Assembly (NCBI GenBank): GCA_964544085.1
Contig: CAZIZT010000024.1
Span: 1-39,384 of the forward strand
Length of the DNA: 39,384 nt
From: CAZIZT01 sp964544085
Lineage (GTDB): Bacteria > Campylobacterota_A > Desulfurellia > Desulfurellales > Hippeaceae
Reading direction: 5' to 3'
In this document: piece by piece, positions 15,599 through 22,351 of the stretch
How the letters are laid out: each line of letters starts with the position of its first letter
Position numbering within the stretch: position 1 is the first letter of the stretch
Translations under genes and position numbers: made by a program
The notes under the pieces: generated by a model
What the model was told of the DNA's origin: nothing
What the model saw: only the letters and a program-made list of their open reading frames with translations
Database searches by the model: none

Positions 15599-16619
15599 GT
15601 TGATTTATGATCAGCCAGTAGTTGACGGCAATTCTTTTCTTTTTTTTATCGACACAGGTTATTGCTATTCTGTCTTTTGGTCTTTTCAGTTTCTTTGTAT
15701 TGCGTATGAATACAAAGCTTCCTTCTCTTCTGGCTTTGTGATATCCAAGTTCACTTACATAAACACCGCATCTGTCGTAGTTGTCCGGAAAGAGCAAATT
15801 TGCACCAATGGTCAGTGGTGTAGTTTTTTGGATTCCGTAGTCAGGCACCCTTTTTGTAATGGGTAGATATTCCTCTCGAAGTATCTGGATAAAGTGTTTC
15901 ATTGTTGACCAGTTTTTGCCTAATATAGCCTCTCTCGGCAAAAGATAAAGGGGTGTGTAAATGCTAACCGCGCCTGGATCCTGTGTAAGAATAGCCTCGA
16001 AGCCGAGCGATTTTGCAACATCTATTACTGTTTTGTTGTACTCTCCGTATGGTATTGCAAAAAATTTGGGTTTGTAACCAAAATGTTTTTTGAAAAATGC
16101 GATGCTCTTTTCAAGGTCCTTTTTTATCCAGTTTCTGTATTGTTTTTGGGAAAAACCCTTCGGTATGAAAGCCATGTGATGATGTGCATAACTGTGACAC
16201 TCGAAGTCCGCACCGTATCTTCTCATTGCTTCTATCTGTTTAAATGTGAGATAATCCGGGTAATGTTTTTCTATTGCTTCTGTAGGAATAAATACGGTTA
16301 TCGGATAGCCGAACTCCTTGATAATCCCAAAGGCGTTCTCGTATACACTTCGGTACCCATCATCAAAGGTTATCACAACACTTTTTTTTGGTAGTGGCTT
16401 TCTTTCCCTGATCATGTTGACAAGCTGCGAGAGAGGTAGGACCGTATAGTTATGAGTCTTTAGGTATTCCATCTGCTGTCTAAATTTTGTTACAGAAACG
16501 TTGGTGGAAGGTGTTCTGTTGTCGCCTATCTTGTGGTAAATTAGAATCGTTGTTGCATGAATAGGGCTTAACACACCTATTGCGAGGAAGAAAATCAGGG
16601 TTTGCAGCAACCGTTTCAT
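15588..16619 (-). CDS. Secreted polysaccharide deacetylase (NodB/CE4 domain)
   Basis: This is a 343-residue protein with a signal peptide (RLLQTLIFFLAIGVLSPIHA, cleavage near residue 22). A CE4 domain follows: TFDDGY with D86/D87 as base and metal ligand, and HSYAHH with H142 and H146 completing the D-H-H metal site. It should remove N-acetyl groups from a GlcNAc polymer or peptidoglycan in the periplasm or outside. PNAG deacetylases such as PgaB are relatives, but the partner glycoside hydrolase domain and pga genes are absent. About 90 C-terminal residues (from 250) form an additional, unassigned region. Its stop overlaps the pilus operon's last gene. No clear Shine-Dalgarno sequence precedes ATG 16619. 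Confidence 0.88.
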   Translation of the reverse strand: MKRLLQTLIFFLAIGVLSPIHATTILIYHKIGDNRTPSTNVSVTKFRQQMEYLKTHNYTVLPLSQLVNMIRERKPLPKKSVVITFDDGYRSVYENAFGIIKEFGYPITVFIPTEAIEKHYPDYLTFKQIEAMRRYGADFECHSYAHHHMAFIPKGFSQKQYRNWIKKDLEKSIAFFKKHFGYKPKFFAIPYGEYNKTVIDVAKSLGFEAILTQDPGAVSIYTPLYLLPREAILGKNWSTMKHFIQILREEYLPITKRVPDYGIQKTTPLTIGANLLFPDNYDRCGVYVSELGYHKARREGSFVFIRNTKKLKRPKDRIAITCVDKKKKRIAVNYWLIINQPNW

Positions 16620-16657
16620 GGCATCATGATATACCTGGTTTGCTTTGCGATCAAGAG

Positions 16658-17116
16658 TTATTTTTTATTTTTGATATTCTTTGAGCACTCGTCGCAAATA
16701 CCCTCAACTATAACCTTATGACCGAGTACGTTGAAACGGTCCTTTATTTCATTTGGGATCTGCAGCTTGTCGAATTCGTCGCATTTGAAATCCACTATTT
16801 TCCCACATCTGACGCAGATAAAATGATGATGAATGGCTGTGTTGGGATCGAAACGCTTGGGTTCACCGCTGCCTTCGACTGCTTTTATCAGACCCAGCTC
16901 GGCAAAGGTCAGGAGGGTTCTGTTTACTGTATCGAATGAGATGTTTGGAAAGGCACGTTTTATTCTGTCAAAAATAACGGTTGCTGACGGATGTTCTTTT
17001 GATCTGATTAGTTCCTTGTATATGACAACCCGTTGAGGTGTAACCTTCAGGTTGTGTTTTTTAAAAATCTTTCTGAGCTTCTCTCCGGTTGTGACAAGCA
17101 GGTCTTCTTCGTTCAT
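16658..17116 (-). CDS. perR: Fur-family peroxide-type regulator (PerR-like)
   Basis: This is a 152-residue Fur-family protein. The N-terminal winged helix includes VTPQRVVIYKEL and the recognition helix region NISFDTVNRTLLTFAELGLI. The metal-sensing segment IHHHFICVRCGKIVDF and the C-terminal CDEC give the two CxxC pairs of the structural zinc site. A PerR assignment rests on its divergent placement next to a peroxiredoxin and a DPS-like ferritin; PerR, Fur and Zur cannot be separated by eye with certainty. It should repress the divergent genes and release them when peroxide oxidises the metal-bound histidines. It runs in the same direction as the deacetylase but 38 bp apart, so co-transcription is possible. 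Confidence 0.85.
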   Translation of the reverse strand: MNEEDLLVTTGEKLRKIFKKHNLKVTPQRVVIYKELIRSKEHPSATVIFDRIKRAFPNISFDTVNRTLLTFAELGLIKAVEGSGEPKRFDPNTAIHHHFICVRCGKIVDFKCDEFDKLQIPNEIKDRFNVLGHKVIVEGICDECSKNIKNKK

Positions 17117-17183
17117 GGCATTTTAATAATAATACAATAGGTGGCCCTAGTCAAATAAAATCAGTTGGTTGATAGTAGAATTT

Positions 17184-17194
17184 ATTTGACAAAT
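17184..17194. promoter_or_regulatory. Candidate PerR/Fur-type operator
   Basis: ATTTGACAAAT is a perfect 5-1-5 palindrome that includes the -35 box of the peroxiredoxin promoter. It is flanked by direct copies of TAGAATTT (17176-17183 and 17195-17202). A repressor bound here would block transcription of the peroxiredoxin gene, and the site lies 68 bp from the divergent regulator gene. It is shorter than the usual 15-bp PerR box. Confidence 0.4.
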
Positions 17195-17214
17195 AGAATT
17201 TTATATGTTAGATT
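17186..17214 (+). promoter_or_regulatory. Sigma70 promoter of the peroxiredoxin-ferritin operon
   Basis: A perfect -35 TTGACA (17186-17191), a 17-bp spacer and a -10 TAGATT (17209-17214, 4/6) predict a start near 17221. The leader of about 50 nt ends in a strong ribosome binding site (GAGGAGG, 17261-17267) before ATG 17273. The intergenic gap 17117-17272 contains nothing else recognisable. Confidence 0.6.
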
Positions 17215-17272
17215 GATTTAGGATTAGTTCTTATGTGAAATTTTTTTTTCAATTTATTTTGAGGAGGAGAAG

Positions 17273-17941
17273 ATGGAAGAGAGAAAAGGGATGCCATTAC
17301 TGGGGGATGAATTTCCCAGGATGGATGTATTAACCAGCCACGGTCAGTTAAGGTTACCCGATCATTTTGCTGGAAAGTGGTTTGTATTGTTCAGTCATCC
17401 GGGTGATTTTACTCCCGTGTGTACTACGGAATTTGTAGCCTTTCAGGAAAACTACGATAGGTTTAGAGAGTTGAATTGTGAGCTAATAGGCTTGAGCGTG
17501 GACCAGGTTTTCTCACACATTAAGTGGGTTGAGTGGATAAAGGATAACTTCGGTGTGGCAATTGAATTTCCCATTATCGCCGACACAGGGAGGGTTGCCG
17601 ACGCCTTAGGTCTTATTCATCCCGGCAAAGGCACAAATACGGTCAGGGCTGTCTTTATTGTTGACAACAACTCTAAAATAAGAATAATACTGTACTACCC
17701 CCAGGAACTTGGAAGAAACATAGATGAGATCCTGCGCGTGGTAAAGGCCATGCAGATCTCAGATGAGAAGGGTGTGGCAATGCCAGCTAATTGGCCAAAC
17801 AACAGTAGATTTGGCGACGAAGTGATTATTCCACCAGCTACTGACGAAGAGACTGCAAAAGAGAGACTCAAGAGGGCTGAGGCAGGAGAGTTCAAGTGCA
17901 TGGACTGGTGGCTGTGCCATAAAAAACTAAGACAAGATTAG
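17273..17941 (+). CDS. Peroxiredoxin, archaeal-type Prx6 family
   Basis: This is a 222-residue cytoplasmic thiol peroxidase. The active site SHPGDFTPVCTTEF puts the peroxidatic cysteine at C50. The long C-terminal arm ends in CMDWWLC, giving C209 and C215, the CX5C pair seen in Aeropyrum ThiPx-type enzymes, where one cysteine resolves the sulphenic acid. It reduces H2O2 and alkyl peroxides. It is followed 12 bp later by the DPS-like ferritin, with AGGAGG at the junction, and is under a promoter with a dyad next to a PerR-like gene. The reductant (thioredoxin, rubredoxin or other) is not encoded here. Confidence 0.93.
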   Translation: MEERKGMPLLGDEFPRMDVLTSHGQLRLPDHFAGKWFVLFSHPGDFTPVCTTEFVAFQENYDRFRELNCELIGLSVDQVFSHIKWVEWIKDNFGVAIEFPIIADTGRVADALGLIHPGKGTNTVRAVFIVDNNSKIRIILYYPQELGRNIDEILRVVKAMQISDEKGVAMPANWPNNSRFGDEVIIPPATDEETAKERLKRAEAGEFKCMDWWLCHKKLRQD

Positions 17942-17953
17942 GAGGTAAACCCT

Positions 17954-18448
17954 ATGGGAACCAGAGGAATTGAGATAGTAAAAATGGATGTTGATCGGGT
18001 GATATCCTTACTGAATAAGGCTTTTGCCGATGAGTGGCTTGCTTATTACCAGTATTGGATGGGCGCAAGGGTTGTTGCTGGGCCCATGAAAGAGGCTGTG
18101 ATAACCGAATTGAACGAGCATGCCCAGGATGAGTTGCGCCACGCTGAAATGGTGGCAAACAGAATAATTCAGCTGGGTGGAGAGCCTCTGATAACACCAC
18201 AGAAGTGGTTTGAAGAGACCAATTGCGGTTACGATGCCCCTGCTGACTACTTTGTGCAGAAGATACTTGAGCAGAACATCAAAGGGGAGCAGTGCGCTAT
18301 TAATGTATACAACGATATTATAAATGAGGTGATGTCCAAGGATCACGTAACGTACAATCTTGCTCTACAGATACTTGAGGATGAGGTAGAGCATGAAGAG
18401 GATCTTCAGTCCCTCCTTGAAGATATATCAGTGATGCTGAAGAAGTAG
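17954..18448 (+). CDS. DPS-like ferritin (DPSL / thioferritin type)
   Basis: This is a 164-residue ferritin-fold four-helix protein. Likely di-iron ligands are E27, E60, H63 (DELRH), E112 (GEQC), E143 or E144 and H147 (EVEHEED), a bacterioferritin-like internal site rather than the inter-subunit site of Dps. Two cysteines, C91 and C114, sit 23 residues apart. This recalls the cysteine pair of archaeal DPSL/thioferritin proteins, which form 12-subunit cages that oxidise Fe(II) with H2O2. It probably detoxifies peroxide and stores iron with the adjacent peroxiredoxin. ATG 17954 follows AGGAGG at 17940-17945; M11 is another possible start. A strong hairpin lies 22 bp after the stop. Confidence 0.87.
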   Translation: MGTRGIEIVKMDVDRVISLLNKAFADEWLAYYQYWMGARVVAGPMKEAVITELNEHAQDELRHAEMVANRIIQLGGEPLITPQKWFEETNCGYDAPADYFVQKILEQNIKGEQCAINVYNDIINEVMSKDHVTYNLALQILEDEVEHEEDLQSLLEDISVMLKK

Positions 18449-18469
18449 CTGCCTTCCTTTTTACCCCCC

Positions 18470-18491
18470 GGCCCACCCTTAAGGGTGGGCC
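18470..18491 (+). terminator. Perfect GC-rich hairpin after the ferritin gene
   Basis: GGCCCACCC and GGGTGGGCC form a nine-base-pair GC stem around the loop TTAA; the whole 22 bp is a perfect palindrome. Only a poor T-tract follows (ACTTTCATT), so it may terminate weakly, pause polymerase or protect the 3' end. It separates the peroxide operon from the thioesterase gene. Confidence 0.6.
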
Positions 18492-18539
18492 ACTTTCATT
18501 ACCTTTGAAAACCTCTCTGTTTTTGGTTAATATGTAAGT

Positions 18540-19016
18540 ATGAGGTATCTACCGCGCTATAAACATTGCTTTGTTTGTGGTGACGAAAATCCAGTAGGTC
18601 TAAACATTGTTTTTGAAACGGACGAGAAAAAGGTTTATGCCCGCTTTAGGAGCGATGAGCGCTACCTTGGGTATCAGGATAGAATTCATGGCGGTATTGT
18701 ATGTGCAGTAATGGATGAAACAATGGGCTGGGCGTGTAGTGTGATAACAAAACGGTTTTACTACACAATGGAACTTACAGTTAAGTTTAAAAAGCCACTC
18801 CCACCAAACACAACCGTGATTGTTGAAGCCAGTATGGTTGACATTAAGCACTCTATTGCCATTGCAAAGGCTAAGCTCTCAGATGAAGACGGAAATGTCT
18901 TTGCTGTATCAAGTGGTAAATACTTCCCTGTTGCTGAAAGAGAAATGGAGGCCATTGTTAAGCTTCTACATCACCACCCTGAAGATGGCAAACCTGTAAC
19001 GCTTAAAGATATTTAG
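18540..19016 (+). CDS. PaaI-type hotdog thioesterase
   Basis: This is a 158-residue hotdog-fold protein. The start HCFVCGDENPVGLNIVF is the typical opening of this acyl-CoA thioesterase group. RIHGGIVCAVMDETMGW holds the HGG turn and the Asp/Glu on the central helix that act in hydrolysis. It should cleave an acyl- or aryl-CoA; the substrate cannot be inferred because no degradation genes are adjacent. Its last 4 bases overlap the convergent argJ. No clear Shine-Dalgarno sequence precedes ATG 18540. Confidence 0.85.
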   Translation: MRYLPRYKHCFVCGDENPVGLNIVFETDEKKVYARFRSDERYLGYQDRIHGGIVCAVMDETMGWACSVITKRFYYTMELTVKFKKPLPPNTTVIVEASMVDIKHSIAIAKAKLSDEDGNVFAVSSGKYFPVAEREMEAIVKLLHHHPEDGKPVTLKDI

Positions 19017-20194
19017 GTGTGATACTCTGCATTTATTTTAACGTAATCGTAACTGATATCACTGAACCACATATTGAACGTTGATGTACCAACGCCAATG
19101 TCGATAAGTATCTTGATTTCTTTGCCTTTCATATAGTTCTTAAGGGCGCTGTAGTCTGCGCTGACCTTTTTGCCATCGGCAAATACTGGATGGTTGCCTA
19201 TGTACACCTTTAGCTTGTTTGGGTTTACGTAAGCGTTGGCATAGCCTACCGCATCAACAATTCTTCCCCAATTAGGGTCGCTGCCAAAGAGCGCTGTTTT
19301 CACAAGAAGCGAGTTGGCTACTGTTCTTGCTATGTTTTCTGCATCTTCGGGCTCTTCAGCCCCTACCACAATAACTTCTGCAAGCTTTGTTGCTCCTTCC
19401 CCATCCATCACAATCATCTTTGCAAGTCGTGTGCACATGTGTGTGAGGTTGTCTTCAAAGGCCCTGTAGAGCTCGCTTTCATCTGATATCTCTTCGTTTG
19501 CAGCTTCTTGTGTTGTTGCCAGAAAGACAGTGTCGTTTGTAGATGTGTCACCATCCACACTAATCCTGTTGAAGGAATGGTCGACAGCATGTTTTAGAGC
19601 CTGATCCAACATGGTGCTATTTATCCTGATGTCCGTTACTATAAATGCAAGCATTGTGGCCATATTTGGATGAATCATTCCTGCTCCTTTAGCAGCAGCG
19701 CCTATGCAAAAGGTGTTGCCTGCGGGTGAACACTTGATAGCGCACTCCTTGGTGAATGTGTCTGTTGTCATTATTGCTTCAGCAAAACTTCTGGAATTGG
19801 CTCCAAGATTTTTTATCAGCTCATCCAGAGATGATACTATCTTCTGATAGGGAAGATCCTCACCAATAACCCCGGTTGATGCAACAAACACCTGCTCCTT
19901 TTCTATGCTCAATCTGCGCGCTGTTTCGCTAACTATAGCTTCGATTGCCTCAAAACCGTTAGAGTTGCACGCATTTGCATTTCCACTGTTTACTACCACT
20001 GCTCTTATGTCGCGATTTTTTGCCATTAGTTCCTTGTCGTAAATAACAGGTGCTGCCTTTATCTTGTTGCGTGTAAAGACCGCAGAGCACACCGTTTCTG
20101 TTGGAAAGTAGATCATCCCGAGGTCCAGACCTTTGCTTTTGATACCTGCTTGTACAGCTGCCGTTTTGGCAGATTCTATAATATTCAATGACAT
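19013..20194 (-). CDS. argJ: Arginine biosynthesis bifunctional protein ArgJ
   Basis: This is a 393-residue ornithine acetyltransferase that moves the acetyl group from N-acetylornithine to glutamate, recycling it in the linear arginine pathway; many members also make N-acetylglutamate from acetyl-CoA. The self-cleavage site MATMLAF, with nucleophile T180, is intact and preceded by GAGMIHPN. The oxyanion-hole segment ASTGVIGEDLP is at 105-115. The terminal residues (ISYDYVKINAEYHT) show the usual SYDYVxINAEY...T end. It lies 18 bp after argC, with AAGGAGG just before ATG 20194, so the two form an operon. Confidence 0.97.
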   Translation of the reverse strand: MSLNIIESAKTAAVQAGIKSKGLDLGMIYFPTETVCSAVFTRNKIKAAPVIYDKELMAKNRDIRAVVVNSGNANACNSNGFEAIEAIVSETARRLSIEKEQVFVASTGVIGEDLPYQKIVSSLDELIKNLGANSRSFAEAIMTTDTFTKECAIKCSPAGNTFCIGAAAKGAGMIHPNMATMLAFIVTDIRINSTMLDQALKHAVDHSFNRISVDGDTSTNDTVFLATTQEAANEEISDESELYRAFEDNLTHMCTRLAKMIVMDGEGATKLAEVIVVGAEEPEDAENIARTVANSLLVKTALFGSDPNWGRIVDAVGYANAYVNPNKLKVYIGNHPVFADGKKVSADYSALKNYMKGKEIKILIDIGVGTSTFNMWFSDISYDYVKINAEYHT

Positions 20195-20212
20195 TGTGAG
20201 CCTCCTTCTATG

Positions 20213-21229
20213 TTAAGGGTAGCCAGCAGGTATACCTAAACCTTCTTCTTCGTTGAAACCGAACATAATATTGAAGTTTTGTACTGCCTGACCGCTGGCA
20301 CCTTTTACTAAATTATCTAACACACTCACTATTATAATCCTGTTATTTTTGATGTCCAGCTCAATTCCTATGTCGCAGTAGTTGGTTCTGCTTACCTCTT
20401 TTATCTGCGGTAAATGCCTTTTGATTCGTACAAAGGGTGCCTTGGAATAGAATTGATTGAGCCTATCATAGAGCTTTTCCAGGGAGAGATTCTGTGTAAG
20501 GGTTGCATATATCGTTGAGAGGATACCGCGTTGGATGGGCAACAGATGCGGAGAGAAGGTAATGTTAACGGGCTTACCAGATAGCTCGGAGAGGGTGCTC
20601 TCTATTTCTGGCGTATGTCTGTGTCTGGCAATGGAGTAGGCGTAGAAGTTCTCATTTACTTCACAGAACTGCAGATGCTCTTTCACGCCCCTTCCTGCAC
20701 CGCTAACACCGGATTTTGAATCAACAATGATGCTGTCTGTCTCTATATATGGCAGGAAAGCAGCTATGCCTAAGATAGCAGATGTTGCGTAGCATCCGGG
20801 ATTCGCAACAATTCTCGCTTTGCTTATTTTCTCTTTGTTGATCTCCGGTAAGCCGTATACTGCAGTTTTTAATAACTCTGTCGCTGTGTGGGGTTTTTTG
20901 TAAAACCTCTCATATACAGCTGGATCCTTTAGCCTGAAATCAGCGCTTAGGTCTATTATCCTTACATGGTTTTTCACTGCTTTAGCTACTTCCATCGATA
21001 CGGTGTGTGGAAGTGCGAGGAAAACGGCATCAAGCCCATTTATTCTTTCGATATCAATCTCTTCTATCTGAGCTGTGCTATTGAGTTGCGGGAAAATCTC
21101 CTTTAGACGTTTACCAGCGGCGCTTCTTGAGGCAAGGTAGGTTATCTCTACACCCTTGTGCAGGGCTAAAACCTTAAATAACTCAAACCCTGTGAAGCCC
21201 GTTATTCCAACAATGCCTATCTTAATCAC
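20213..21229 (-). CDS. argC: N-acetyl-gamma-glutamyl-phosphate reductase ArgC
   Basis: This is a 338-residue NADPH-dependent reductase catalysing the third step of arginine synthesis. The Rossmann start IGIVGITGFTGFE, catalytic C146 in ANPGCYATS, and the conserved RHRHTPEIE near residue 203 are all present. The start is GTG 21229 (an alternative ATG nearby is out of frame) and no Shine-Dalgarno sequence is visible. The upstream bases are the T-tract of the rpsI terminator, so either read-through from the ribosomal operon or a hidden promoter must drive the gene. It is co-directional with argJ. Confidence 0.96.
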   Translation of the reverse strand: MIKIGIVGITGFTGFELFKVLALHKGVEITYLASRSAAGKRLKEIFPQLNSTAQIEEIDIERINGLDAVFLALPHTVSMEVAKAVKNHVRIIDLSADFRLKDPAVYERFYKKPHTATELLKTAVYGLPEINKEKISKARIVANPGCYATSAILGIAAFLPYIETDSIIVDSKSGVSGAGRGVKEHLQFCEVNENFYAYSIARHRHTPEIESTLSELSGKPVNITFSPHLLPIQRGILSTIYATLTQNLSLEKLYDRLNQFYSKAPFVRIKRHLPQIKEVSRTNYCDIGIELDIKNNRIIIVSVLDNLVKGASGQAVQNFNIMFGFNEEEGLGIPAGYP

Positions 21230-21240
21230 ATTAAAATCCG

Positions 21241-21270
21241 AAAAAGAAAAAAGCAGGGCAAAAGCCCCGC
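21241..21270 (-). terminator. Intrinsic terminator of rplM-rpsI
   Basis: On the minus strand GCGGGGC, loop TTTT, GCCCTGC (21270-21253, one G-U pair) is followed by TTTTTTCTTTTT (21252-21241). It is a textbook rho-independent terminator, placed 15 bp after the rpsI stop and only 11 bp before the argC start codon. Confidence 0.85.
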
Positions 21271-21285
21271 AACCCTATTTTCAGG

Positions 21286-21678
21286 CTATCTCTTGGACCA
21301 CTGGAAGGACTTTCTCGCCTTCTTTCTACCGTATTTTTTCCTTTCCTTGACTCTGGAATCTCGTCTCAACAGGCCAAGCGGCTTCAGCTTGCTTCTTAAA
21401 TTCGGATCGTACTCGCATAACGCTTTCGATATACCATGTCTGAGCGCCTCTGCTTGAGCCATGATGCCGCCGCCCTTTACCGTTGCGTATATGTCTATTT
21501 TTCCGGTAAGTCCGGCAATGTTCAGAGGATACTGTATCTTTAGTTTTGCTTCATTCAGTCCGCCAAAGTACTCATCCATATTCTTTTTGTTTATTGTTAT
21601 CTCGCCATTGCCGGAGGAGACCCATACCCTTGCTACGGCTGTTTTGCGTTTTCCAGTGGCATAGAACCTGTTATCCAT
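21286..21678 (-). CDS. rpsI: 30S ribosomal protein S9
   Basis: This is a 130-residue S9, the normal bacterial length. It begins FYATGKRKTAVARVW, contains VKGGGIMAQAEALRHGISKAL and ends in the conserved basic tail RDSRVKERKKYGRKKARKSFQWSKR, whose terminal Lys-Arg reaches the P-site tRNA. It lies 10 bp after rplM, the universal pairing, and is followed by a strong terminator. Confidence 0.98.
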   Translation of the reverse strand: MDNRFYATGKRKTAVARVWVSSGNGEITINKKNMDEYFGGLNEAKLKIQYPLNIAGLTGKIDIYATVKGGGIMAQAEALRHGISKALCEYDPNLRSKLKPLGLLRRDSRVKERKKYGRKKARKSFQWSKR

Positions 21679-21688
21679 TATTCACCCC

Positions 21689-22117
21689 TTATACATCGAT
21701 CTTGGTCGGATTCTGAGCCTTATGCGGATGGTTATCGTCTGCATATACCTTTAGTTTTTTGATCAGCCTGTTACCCAATCGATTTTTAGGCAACATTCCT
21801 TTGACAGCGTGTACAATAACACGCTCAGGGTGTTCCTTGAGCATCTTTTTAATAGGAATCTCTTTCAGGCCACCGATGTACCCACTGTGTCTGTAGTAAA
21901 CCTTCTGCTCGAGCTTCGAACCGGTAAGCCTGATATCCTTTGCGTTGATAACCACGACGAATGCACCGCAGTCAACGTTTGGTGTGAATGTGGGCTTGTT
22001 TTTGCCCCTAAGAAGAACAGCAATCTTAGTGGCTATTCTGCCAAGTGTTTTGCCTTTAGCGTCTATCAGGTACCACGGCCTTTTATCGGGTTCGAATTTC
22101 GCCATAAATGTTTTCAT
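21689..22117 (-). CDS. rplM: 50S ribosomal protein L13
   Basis: This is a 142-residue L13 including WYLIDAKGKTLGRIATKIAVLLRGKNKPTF, NAKDIRLTGSKLEQKVYYRHSGYIGG and the MLPKNRLGNRLIKKLKVY segment, all diagnostic. The start is ATG 22117, preceded on the minus strand by GAGG at an 8-base spacing; a longer open frame to 22333 exists but has no L13 homology and would run through the promoter. The L13-S9 pair is one operon. Confidence 0.98.
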   Translation of the reverse strand: MKTFMAKFEPDKRPWYLIDAKGKTLGRIATKIAVLLRGKNKPTFTPNVDCGAFVVVINAKDIRLTGSKLEQKVYYRHSGYIGGLKEIPIKKMLKEHPERVIVHAVKGMLPKNRLGNRLIKKLKVYADDNHPHKAQNPTKIDV

Positions 22118-22160
22118 TGCGCCAACCTCACTTTCACATCCAAAAATAAAAGCAAGGTAG

Positions 22161-22189
22161 TTTATACTTAAGTTTGGCGGTGTTGTCAA
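22161..22189 (-). promoter_or_regulatory. Strong sigma70 promoter of rplM-rpsI
   Basis: On the minus strand: -35 TTGACA (22189-22184), a 17-bp spacer and -10 TATAAA (22166-22161). Eleven of twelve consensus bases match. Transcription should begin near 22154, giving a leader of about 37 nt. This promoter also shows that the L13 start is not the upstream extension. Confidence 0.85.
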
Positions 22190-22291
22190 GCGTTTTGGTG
22201 GTTGATGTGTGCAAATAGAAAGATTATTTATGACGATACTGGATATCCAAATATTTTTAATAACATAGTTCATTTGACTTTGCTTCCTTAC

Positions 22292-22320
22292 TTGACATAA
22301 GCATATGTATATAGTACATT
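22292..22320 (+). promoter_or_regulatory. Sigma70 promoter of the chemoreceptor gene
   Basis: -35 TTGACA (22292-22297), 17-bp spacer, -10 TACATT (22315-22320, 4/6). The start would lie near 22327, about 25 nt before ATG 22352, with GGAGGG in between. It is divergent from the rplM promoter in the same 234-bp gap. Confidence 0.6.
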
Positions 22321-22351
22321 CTGGTAAAAGCAAAATATGGAGGGAAATGCT

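Noticed and set aside
17117..17156. Promoter-like TTGACT-N17-TATTAT for the PerR-like gene on the minus strand
   Set aside because: The -10 lies only 4 bases from the start codon, so transcription would begin at or inside the gene.
22118..22333. N-terminal extension of 72 residues on ribosomal protein L13
   Set aside because: The extension crosses a near-consensus promoter and lacks L13 similarity; the standard 142-residue start has a Shine-Dalgarno sequence.
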